From the NCBI GenBank assembly GCA_026018925.1, contig JAKSZU010000007.1, positions 101,436,860 to 101,500,859 of the forward strand: a stretch of DNA of 64,000 nt, read 5' to 3'. Position 1 is the stretch's first letter. Each line of letters starts with the position of its first letter. Shown piece after piece: positions 55,543-64,000 of this stretch. The stretch comes from Tupaia tana (lineage: Eukaryota; Chordata; Mammalia; Scandentia; Tupaiidae). Below the pieces are notes generated by a model. That model saw only the letters and a program-made list of their open reading frames with translations. It was not told where the DNA came from and made no database searches. Made by a program: the position numbers and the translations under genes.

Positions 55543-56515
55543 TCTCAGCATCGTTTAAAATGGTTTTCATTTACCCCACTCTGTGCAGAGACCCCAGCTG
55601 GTCGTCATTCAGTGCTTTGCTCAGTGTTGACCCTCCGGACGGGACTTCTCTAACTGACTGTCATCCTCATTCCTAACTTTCCCTCTTGTAACGTTTGGTT
55701 TTATTTTCTACCAAGCACTTAGCACTGTCTGGAATTTATTCACTAATCTCTCTCTGTGTGTTTCTATCTCCTTCCTCTAGGGGGAGCACAGAGCTGAGCA
55801 TGGTGATATCCTAAGCCTTGTCCACCCCGAGGTCCCCAGGGTTTCAGATGTCTGCCAGATCCTCCATGGAACTGAAGGACTCTTCCAGGGGGGTCACTTG
55901 TGCTTCACTAAAATTATTTATTTATATGAAACATAATTTTCTCCAATGTCATTGGGCAACCCCTGTCCTCATCTTTTGAGATTTAATAAATACATATAAG
56001 TAAGACCTTCTCCATTTCTTCTGGCATTACAGATTTTTATTATTTTATTATTTTTCAGTTTTGATCTTCCAGTTTGAAGAGACTGAGTTTTAGGGGACTG
56101 TTGATTCCCTTGTCATTTTAAATGTGTTTTTTTCTCCCAATCTGTTCTAGTTCCACTCTGTCTCTACTAACACTTAGCCATCAGAAACACCCAGGATCTT
56201 GTTTCTAATTTTCATCTTGGCAATGTCTAGGACTCTGAGATATATTTGAATGTGGTACCAGATTTTGGGTTACCATCACTCAAAGAAAAATATTAAGTAA
56301 TTATTAGGTAATTTTATGGGGAGATGACTGAAGGCTTAGACAAATTTTGTCCTAGTCCATTTAAAAACACTATTTTTATGTCCATTGGAAAATAATTTAA
56401 TTATTTCTTAAAAGCTTAGATGTTTGGAAACTTGAATAATTTTCTATCATGTATAGACTCAAATTTTGCAGGGTACCTTCTGCTTAATTAGTTTTAGAGT
56501 CCAGGTGTTGGGTGC
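55543..56515. other. Unassigned non-coding sequence
   Basis: No recognised gene or repeat. Confidence 0.5.
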
Positions 56516-56519
56516 ACAT

Positions 56520-56874
56520 ACATTGGGTTGTCGGAAAAGACACGACATATTTTTTCTATGTTTTTCTATGCAAAAATGCATCATAAGGGGCCAGCAGATG
56601 GCATAATGATTATGCCACTGGACTCCCACATAGTTGACTGCAGTTCGAGTCCCAGACCTGGCATCTTAAAACTCACACCAGGTGTATGTGCATGCATGCC
56701 CACAATCCTGAGAGAAGAATGGCGGAGAAGGTATTGCAAAATGACCACCCACCCAGGGGGTGATTTATCACTTTCTGTCTCTCTTTCTGGCCAACGCACA
56801 TGCCCTATACCAAAGACAAAATAAAACAAATTCTTTTAAAAAAATGCATCATGACTGTTCCAACAACCTACTAT
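56520..56874. mobile_element. Palindromic MITE, copy 5, split by SINE-A
   Basis: Left arm CATTGGGTTGTCGGAAAAGAC to 56584; right arm from 56840, ATGCATCATGACTGTTCCAAC. Without the SINE it is about 87 bp. Confidence 0.85.
56585..56839 (+). mobile_element. SINE-A inserted in the MITE
   Basis: Perfect 13-bp duplication AAAAATGCATCAT (56572-56584 and 56840-56852). Head GGGGCCAGCAGATGGCATAATG. Confidence 0.94.
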
Positions 56875-56879
56875 TTATA

Positions 56880-57193
56880 ACATTGTATATTTTTGCTATA
56901 TTAATTTATTATTATTATATAATTATATGGTTGTCTTTGTCCCTTTGTATAGTTTTTGACCTAAAGTCTATTTTATGTGATATGAGCATAACTACTCCTG
57001 CAAGTTTTTGTTTTTCTGTTTGTATGGAATATCCTTTTACATTCTTTCAGTTTAGCTTATGTGTCCTTACTGATGAGCATACTGGCAACTTATCATGAGG
57101 TATTTTTTTAAATCTATGCAACCAGTTTATATGTCTTGGGGGGAATTAATTATGTTTACATTCAAACATGTTGTTACCTATTCTGTCATTTTC
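56880..57193 (-). mobile_element. Old L1 fragment (5' side)
   Basis: GTATAGTTTTTGACCTAAAGTCTATTTTATGTGATATGAGCATAACTACTCCTG and TTTACATTCAAACATGTTGTTACC are recognisable complements of L1 sequence. Confidence 0.75.
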
Positions 57194-57262
57194 TTTTTTA
57201 AAAATTAATTATTTTATTTAACTCTATTTATTTATTTATTTATTTATTTGTTTTAATTTGAC

Positions 57263-57307
<45 letters not shown>

Positions 57308-57402
57308 AAGTGAGAAAGCAAGTCACCAGGTCCAGGATGCGAACTACAGTTAGCCATGTGGGTGTCCAGTGCCCTTAACCACCATGCCACCTGCTGGCCC
57401 CA
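57194..57402 (-). mobile_element. SINE-A, short form, with (GA)n
   Basis: TTTATTTATTTATTTATTTG tail, AATTTGACCAGAGG, GAGAGA run 57270-57304, CCATGCCACCTGCTGGCCCC. Splits the L1: CTGTCATTTTCTT versus CTCTCATTTTCTT. Confidence 0.88.
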
Positions 57403-57985
57403 TACTCTCATTTTCTTGGTTGTTTTCTGTCTATTCTGTACTGTGTTTCTCTCTCCCTCTTTTATTGTTTGTCTTTTTGATTTGATGATTTTCTATGTTG
57501 TTAGAGCTTGATTCCTTTTTCGTTCTCCTTTGTATCTGTTCTATTAGTGAGTTTTATATTTTTGTATGTTCTTGTTATGGTAGTTATTGTTTTTCAATTC
57601 TGGGTGTAAGTCTCCCTTAAGCATTTCTTGTGAAGCTCATCTAGTGTTTGTTTGTCTGAGAAAGCTTATTTCTCTTTTGTTTGTGAAGGATAGCTTTGTT
57701 GGGTATAAGATTCTTAGCTAGATATATAATTCTATTCTCACCTGGCTTGAATTTAGCTGAGAAATCTGCTCTTAATTTAGTGGAAATTCTCTTATATGTG
57801 ACTTGAAATTTTCATCTTGCTGTTTTTAGGATTTTTTTTTTTTTTTGTCTTTAATCTTTGTAGTTTGACTGTGATATGCCTTGGAGAAAATTTTTTTAAA
57901 GTTTCTTTGGACACTTTTAAATCTTCCTGGATCTGAAGGTCCCCATTTCAAGACTTGGGAAGTTTATTGCTATTGTTTTGTTTGT
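57403..57985 (-). mobile_element. Old L1 fragment, continued
   Basis: AAGCATTTCTTGTGAAGCTCATCTAGTG, CTTATTTCTCTTTTGTTTGTGAAGGATAGCTTTGTTGGGTA, GAGAAATCTGCTCTTAATTTAGTGG, GACTGTGATATGCCTTGG in the order of an L1M 5' part on the minus strand. Confidence 0.8.
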
Positions 57986-58224
57986 TTTAGGTTTTTGTTA
58001 CCAGGCATGTGTGCTGGCTGGAAAGAGACAGAGAGAAGGAAAGTGAGAAATCACCCCTCGGGGGCATGGCCACACCGCAATCCCTTCTCCTCCATTTCCC
58101 TCTTGGGGTTTTGGTCATGCACGCATACATGCCCAGTATGATTTTCAAGCCTCCAGGGTCAAGACTGAAACTATGGTCAGAAATGTGGAAATCCAGAGCC
58201 TTAACCATCATGCCACCTACTGGT
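57986..58224 (-). mobile_element. SINE-A in the L1
   Basis: GTTTTTGTTACCAGGCATGTGTGC, CCCCTCGGGGGCATGGCC, CCATCATGCCACCTACTGG. Confidence 0.88.
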
Positions 58225-58230
58225 GGCATG

Positions 58231-59395
58231 TGTTGGGACCATGCAGCCAACTTAGGCTGAATTTAAAGGAGCTGCCCCTCATGCCTAAAGCAAGAACTGG
58301 GCTGAGGAGAACTGTAAGCAAGGTCAACAATTTACGAGTTCCAATTCTCCACTGTGTTGTTGTACTGGCCTGCACTCAATTTCTCTGCCATGAGCTTTAC
58401 TGTTATTATGGTATCCCACAAGAGTAAAATAACACCCCCAGCCTTACTGCAACTTTACAATAAAGCCAATTAGTGATCCTGAAGGAATGCAGTTTCCTTG
58501 CTGTGAGGATCAGGAAATTTGAGACTTCCCCACTTGCCTGTATTAAGCCAAATTAGCATATGTTAGGTTAAGTTAGTATAAGCCAAATTAGCGTTAGTAG
58601 CTTATGTAGACTAAGTTAGTTTAAGGCTAATTTTACGTAAATACCCCTTGGTAAAGCTGCAGACCAAAGTTAACTTATGTTAGGCCAAGTTGGCATATCC
58701 ACCTCCATGACAGGAGCTCAAAGATAAAGTACAAGAATTCACTGATTAGCAGACAAAGAATTCAGCAAATAAAATACAGGGACCCATGGGTTAATAGAGG
58801 AAGGACAGATCTGGCTAAGAGCAACAGAATAAACAAACCTAAAGGCTCCAGGGGGAAGATTAACTATCTTAGCTGGAAGTTCTTATCTAGTTCGGGCAAG
58901 CAACAGATAGTCCCTAACTACAAACAGTTTCTCCTGTGTGCTGTTAACTATGAAAAACTGCTAATAAAACATCCTGTGTTGTCTTCTGAGCTACAAGACC
59001 CTCTCATCCAAAAGGGCCCTGTCTGGTAATCAAGATTCAAGAAGAAAATGCACCAGACAGATGGACTCCTTCGTTCTGAGGACTATGTTTGGCTTCACCT
59101 GATCAAACAGAACAGTGCATCATGCTTTATGATTATTGATTCCATACTTTGTATACCCTATATTTTAGAGTAAATCTTTTACTTCCCCCTCACCCATCCT
59201 ACTCCTGTAAGACATCCCTCAATAAATACGTATGTTTGATAGCCACTGGGGCTGCAGTCTTGAGCCCCCGGCTCTGACTGTAGTCGACTGAGAACATGCT
59301 AAAGAGCATTGAGGTCTCAGTCTGATTTCTGCTCGCCCGTGTCACCTTCCCGTGTACGAGCCTCAACCCACCCCGGCTGGAGCAGGTTTCCAGCA
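58231..59395 (+). mobile_element. Solo ERV LTR, 1,165 bp, with 6-bp target duplication
   Basis: TGTTGGGACC...TTTCCAGCA with GGCATG on both sides (58225-58230 and 59396-59401). Internal diverged repeats with AAGCCAAATTAGC/GTTAGGTTAAG at 58550-58700. CTCAATAAATACG gives the polyadenylation signal near 59220, followed by a U5-like GC-richer stretch. No internal retroviral genes remain. Confidence 0.85.
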
Positions 59396-59401
59396 GGCAT
59401 G

Positions 59402-61075
59402 TTAACTGGTTTTGTTAAACCAGTTTTCTGTGCATTTTTAGTCATGTCTCCTTCTAAGACTCCTATAATGCAGCTATTATCTTTTCACTAATAATGTCCC
59501 ATTAGTCCTGTATGCTTTTTAATTTTTATTCTTTTTTTCTTATCTGACTGTGTTACTTCATATAATCTATCTTTAAGCCCTGAGATTTTTTCTCTCTTTG
59601 ATCTAGTCTGCTCTTAAGATTCTCTATTACACTCTTTATTTCATTTATTGAGTTCATCAATTTTAAGGTTTCTGTTTGGTTCTTTTTCATGATTTGTTTG
59701 TTGAATTTCTCATTTTGACCTTAAATTGTTTTTCTGATTTTGCTGAATTATCTTTCTGTAATCTTTGTATCCCACTGAGTTTCTTTGAGACCATTATTTC
59801 AAATTCTTTTTTGGCAATTATTTGATTTCCTTTTCTTTGGGGTCTGTTACTGGAGAATTATTGTGCTGTTTGGGAATGTTCTGTTGCCTTCCTTTTTTTT
59901 CGGGGGTGGGAGGAGTCCCTGCACTGACATCTGACATGTGCGCATATGGAGGAATAGTGGCCTTTACTAATTTCATAGTGTGACTTCTGTGGCGAAGTAT
60001 TTTCTGTTGGAGTGGGTCCTAGGATGTCAGCTGGGTGGTGTATGTTGGCTTTGGGTCTGAGAGGACTTAGCAGTGTAGTCTCCATGCAGTTTTTTTCAGC
60101 TGAGTTCCACATTAGGAATATCTGTAATTGCCTCAGTGGTCTGGAGGAAAGGTTTAGTGTGGCTAGTCTGCCAGCTCAGTCCTAGCTCTCCTGACCACAC
60201 AGAGAAACTGTGAGTGGGTCGAGTTGCTCTAGTGGCTTCAAGTGCATGGCTCGAGGCTGAGGGCAGATCCCCAGACTGTGTTGATAAACTATGGATCATC
60301 AAGACTGCTCCTGGTGCTGGTCTGTCTCTGTGGGCCATGGATCAGTGGGGCCACTCCCATTGCCGGTGTGTGGTCAAAGGTGGGGCTGTTTTAGAAGGCC
60401 ATAGGTGGGTAGGACTGCTGGCACTTGAGCACAGCTGTGCCTGGAGGTGCCGGTATACCTCTGTAAGCCCTGGGTTGGAAGGACCATTGCTGGCACTGGC
60501 ATGGTAGGTGCAGAACCCCCCATCTGTTCCACAGGCCCTGGGTGACAGGCTGACGCTGGTGCTGGCTTGCTGTGCACAAGGTCACAGGCCTCTGTTTGCA
60601 GGCTCCAGTAGGTGGGGCCATTGCTGGCACCTGTGCTCTGGGTTTGGGATGACAGACTGATTCTGGAGGCCCAGGTGGATGTGGCCTCAGGATGGCGTTG
60701 CTCAGTGGGTGCCCAGGTGAGGGAAGGCAGAATGTGGGCTGGGTTCCCTCTCTGGGGTATGCAGTGATGCAGACCCCCGGCAGCTCTCCAGACGGAGCTT
60801 AGGGTCTGTGAGAAGACCTCAGACGCTCATGGCATCAGTGGTGCTGCAGGGGGTCTTCCCCTACCACAGGAAGTCCCAGGATCTCTGAGCTGCTCCTGAC
60901 AGGGGGAATGTGGTAGCAGGTCCATTCTAAGTCTGTATGCACCCCTGCTTTTCCACTGCTTCCCCTCTGCACTCCAGTATTCCCTCTCAACTGTTATGAG
61001 TAAATATCAGTCTCTTCTCTTTAAGAGGGAAGTGCACCAAGTAGTCAGCCATCTTGCTGGAAGTTGCTAGACATC
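59402..61075 (-). mobile_element. Old L1 5' region, continued to the 5' end
   Basis: GATCTAGTCTGCTCTTAAGATTCTC, GTTTGGTTCTTTTTCATGATTTG, GGGTCTGTTACTGGAGAATTATTG continue the L1. 60100-61000 is a GC-rich 5' UTR of loosely repeated CTGGCACTGG-type units. The start reads, on the minus strand, CCAGCAAGATGGCTGACTAC, typical of an L1 5' end, at about 61065. Confidence 0.75.
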
Positions 61076-61084
61076 ACGAACACT

Positions 61085-62180
61085 CTTAATTTCTAGGTAC
61101 CACCGAAACTTTGCCAGAGCTGTGATCTCAGATTCATGGTTTCTGGGATCCTCTTTTCTCATAAAGCTACTAAATTTGACTGTATTGTGTTGACTTAGTG
61201 GCCAACCAGAGAACTGCTCCTAAACCAATTTCTGTTCATCTGTTGAGACTCAGCCTACTATATTTCCTTCCCATGTGCATTTCCAAGGTACAATGTTCTT
61301 AGAAACAATGTTTGAATCTACATAAAAATAGCCCTGTGCTTGTCTTCACCTAGAGGCTGCATCTCACCCTTGCTTGGCTGATGTAGGTGCTCTCACCTTC
61401 TGGCGTGTTTACTCCTGTGCTCTTGGTTTTATCTTTCTGGTTGGATGGTCCATAGGGTGGTTCATTTTTAAATTATGTGATTATTGAAATTTTACATAGA
61501 CTTCATAATAAAACAATTTAGGCCCAAACTCTTACCCTGTTTTTTTGCTGGCACTTATAAAAAGCAGCATGACGTGTTCTTGTCCTTATCTTTCCTGTGG
61601 ATGTCGGTTAGTCTCAGGACACTAGATCTCTGAATTGCTGATTCAAACCAGGAGGGTGGCCACTTAAATTCTTGCCAAATAGGCAACTCTATTCACTTTG
61701 CTTATGAGGCCTTCAGGACTGACATAGAAACTTATAAAATATGACCTGGTATCTCAATCCTTTCATGCTAACGTCTGTCTTACATTCCTTCATCGACCAC
61801 TTATGGCATGCCCCTGAGCTACACAGTGAGTTTGCAGTCTCTCAGGGGGAGGAGAGGTGAGCCAGAGGCCACCCATGCTCTGAGGATGCTTAATCTGGAC
61901 AGCCCTTGTAGAAGAGACCCAGAACACAAACTGGCTCTGACGGCAGGATAAATAATGACGCCAGCAAAATAGAAAATGAAGGAAAAAGTATTTCCAAAAG
62001 CTCTCACGGAACAGGTGAAATTTCAATCTTACTTTCAAGGATGGGCAGGATAGGCAGACGAGATGACAAAGCCTGAGCCAAAGCCTGAACAGAAGAGTCA
62101 GAGGTGCACAAGCAGAAAATGGGCGATCGTCACGCTGGTGGGAACCTTGCTGTGTGAAAGGGCGAAGCTGAAGACAAGCC
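61085..62180. other. Unassigned non-coding sequence
   Basis: No recognised repeat or exon. The 166-aa minus-strand ORF (61790-62290) runs into a SINE-B and has no domain. Confidence 0.45.
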
Positions 62181-62186
62181 TTAGAG

Positions 62187-62397
62187 GGCCAGATAGGGAC
62201 ATAGTAGTGAAAAAGTGGCTCGTGCACATGGGAAGGTCCCAGGTTTGCACCTGGAGGCCTCCCTGAGCTGCCTGGCCTGCGTGTGCCCATGATCTGGGCT
62301 GCCCAAGGCTAGGGTGGGCCTGCTGGGGGGGAGTGCTGTCTTTCTGTCTGTCTTTGTTTCTCTCACCCATGGAGGAAATCAATAAACATTTTTTTAA
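62187..62397 (+). mobile_element. SINE-B
   Basis: GAGGGCCAGATAGGGACATAG head, CCAGGTTTGCACC B-box region, TTTCTGTCTGTCTTTGTTTC, CCATGGAGGAAATCAATAAAC end. Confidence 0.77.
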
Positions 62398-62499
62398 AGT
62401 TAAATTTTAGGAAATATATTGATTTAGATTTTGGAGAGTCCTCAATTCCAAGATTTTGGACTTTTGGGTAGGCCACAGAGAAAAAAGAATGACCTGGGC

Positions 62500-62705
62500 T
62501 TTATCACTGATAACCGCCAGTGACTGTGCGCCTGATCTGCACCAGGCGTTGAGTGTGTGCTCTACATGTATCTGCATGATCATGCCGACAAGATAGGGGG
62601 CAGTCTTCTCACCTCAGAGACGCGCAGATGGAGCTCCCAGTGGGAGATTAATCTGACAGTGTTGCAGACCTGGGTGATAGACAGCTGGGACTAAAATCCT
62701 AACTA
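62500..62705 (+). mobile_element. MIR
   Basis: CTGATCTGCACCAGGCGTTGAG, CTACATGTATCTGCATGATC, CCTCAGAGACGCGCAGATGG, GATAGACAGCTGGGACTAAAATCC. Confidence 0.65.
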
Positions 62706-63008
62706 TCAGCAGAGGGTGATGCGGTATGACCCATATAAATAACCTCCTGAACATTTACTTTTTTCTCTTCCTCTCTCTCTAATTCTCTTCCTTTTATTTC
62801 AGTGTCCTAAAATTGCTCCGAAGATAGATATTTTTGAAACTCACCATTGTGGTAGCAAATTATGAGGAATTGCTAAGAGTAAAAGGCTTTGGGGAGTGCG
62901 GAGCAGGAAGGAACTCTGGCCCCAACGTTTGTTGACGAGGTTGCTACAAGGATGGGCACTCAGGTGATATAGCCCGGAGGTGTGGGCCCCAGAGTCAGGG
63001 CAGGGGCC

Positions 63009-63263
63009 ATGAAGTACATGCCACAGCACAGTGGTTAAGCCCTGTGCATAGGGACCAGATCCCACATGGCCGACTGCAGTTCAAATCCCAGCTTGAGTGA
63101 CTTGGAAAAACCCTGGTTGTGTGTGCAAATTCCAGACAGGACGAAGAAATAAAAGAAATAGGACCGTGGAATGGACATGCCCTCTTGCAGGGTGCTTTTT
63201 CTCTCTCTGGTGAGTACATGCACCCTCTGGCAATAATAAACAAACAAACAAACAAATAAAAAT
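63009..63263 (+). mobile_element. SINE-A, diverged
   Basis: CACAGCACAGTGGTTAAGCC head, GCAGTTCAAATCCC B box, GTGAGTACATGCACCCTCTGGC, tail AATAAACAAACAAACAAAC. Confidence 0.75.
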
Positions 63264-64000
63264 GTTTCTTCAGGAGTAGCCTGGGGGGTGGTCATGCTCT
63301 GGGCCAGGAAGTGACAAATAGTCCATACCAAGGAGGTTCCTGGGAGGCAGGGAGAGCAGGAAAATTTTCTGTACATGTCCACTGTATACTTTTCTCTACC
63401 TGATTTTTTTTCCTTCTGATTTTTCTCTTTTTATTTTTTTCTGCAACCTGCCATTTTCTTACCCCAAACGTAAGATCAACTGTCCTCTGAAATTTATGTC
63501 TTCCTTCATTTGTCCCTCATCGAGCCGGTGACATTATCTTCCTCACGTGCTTTGCTACGCTCTTTCATTACACCACGCTCTGTCATCACTTACACGCAAC
63601 TATCCCAGAGTCCCATTTAAATTGGACACTGATAAAGTTAGAAACAAACTTTGAGAAGTTTTACGTCAAGACTCAAATTTATTCTTGCTTTGGAAGATAC
63701 TAAAAACAGCAAATTGTTGATTTATTAAAAAATTTCTAACTTTAGAAGACTACGTTAAAACAGTGTATTTCAGTACGTGTCACTATGTAAGCACATTTTC
63801 CGAGAGATTTTACACATACACTTGGGAAGAATAAATATTCACAGTGACTAATCTTGTTTAAATTAACACCACAGAAAATAATAGCATTTGACACGACAAA
63901 CTATTCTCAGGATTTTCTTTTTCTATGTCAGCTGCCATTTGGAAGGCCGTGACAGGAGGGGCATGCGTTCACTATCTAGCACCCCCGTTCTCCCCTAAGA
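63264..64000. other. Unassigned non-coding sequence
   Basis: AT-rich; nothing recognised to the window end. Confidence 0.5.

Noticed and set aside
60100-61000. GC-rich stretch as a CpG-island promoter with coding ORFs
   Set aside because: It is continuous with an L1 on the minus strand and ends at a typical L1 5' start; the ORFs of 67-97 aa are 5' UTR reading frames.
61790-62290. 166-aa ORF as a gene
   Set aside because: Its N-terminal part lies in a SINE-B and the rest lacks any recognised domain or splice structure.
62846-62885. Strong minus-strand donor-like ACAATG|GTGAGT as an RGS13 5' exon
   Set aside because: The preceding sequence does not encode RGS13 residues; an untranslated exon cannot be shown from sequence alone.

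Overview
This is a mammalian (placental) nuclear genomic window. It is AT-rich, has almost no open reading frames of coding quality, and is full of retrotransposons (L1, L2, MIR, ERVL-MaLR and ERV LTRs) plus two tRNA-derived SINE families. The only protein-coding gene I can support is RGS13, on the minus strand. Its 167-bp RGS-box exon (46416-46582) and its last coding exon (44213-44395) are intact and correctly spliced in silico; the upstream coding exons were not found. In human the order RGS1-RGS13-RGS2 lies in one cluster (established knowledge), so low coordinates here should lead towards RGS2 and high coordinates towards RGS1.

The commonest element, called SINE-A here, has about 50 copies. 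A full 'long form' is about 250 bp plus an A tail: a tRNA-like head with a perfect pol III A box (TAGCGTAATGG) and B box (GGTTCGAGTCC), a CpG-rich body (CACGCCGGGCGCGTGTGCGT), then GAGAGGAGAATGGAGGAGAAG, CCCCCTGGGGGG, a TCTGTCTC-rich run and GCGCCCTATAGCAAAAACCTC before the tail. A 'short form' lacks the middle and has an AATAAATAA-type tail. A second, older, more diverged family (SINE-B, about 11 copies) starts GGGCC(A/G)G(A/G)TGG and ends near ATGGAGGAAATAAA. Abundant tRNA-derived SINEs with no Alu, B1/B2, CAN, ERE, BOV or rabbit C repeat exclude most familiar orders; I suspect a colugo (Dermoptera, CYN-type SINEs), but that is from memory and only moderately likely.

Layout. 1-11.2 kb: an L1 3' end, an MLT1 LTR and scattered SINEs. 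11.2-18.4 kb: nested SINEs in a MaLR LTR, then LTR-like sequences. 18.4-29 kb: SINEs, an L1 3' end carrying a MITE, and a degenerate minisatellite. 29.1-31.1 kb: an L1 insertion with a 5' inversion. 31-43.5 kb: SINEs, a mariner transposase relic, and a MaLR LTR split by two SINEs. 44.1-46.6 kb: RGS13 exons. 46.6-56.5 kb: probably RGS13 intron or 5' flank, with SINEs and a GC-rich patch near 52.7-53.5 kb. 56.5-61.1 kb: an old L1 5' region on the minus strand broken by SINEs, a MITE and a solo LTR with a clear target-site duplication. 61-64 kb: mostly unique, non-coding.

The most notable non-genic signal is a palindromic miniature inverted-repeat element of about 75-80 bp, present five times (1023, 21095, 28780, 46009, 56520), one copy itself split by a SINE-A. 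I found no evidence of a new multi-gene system.
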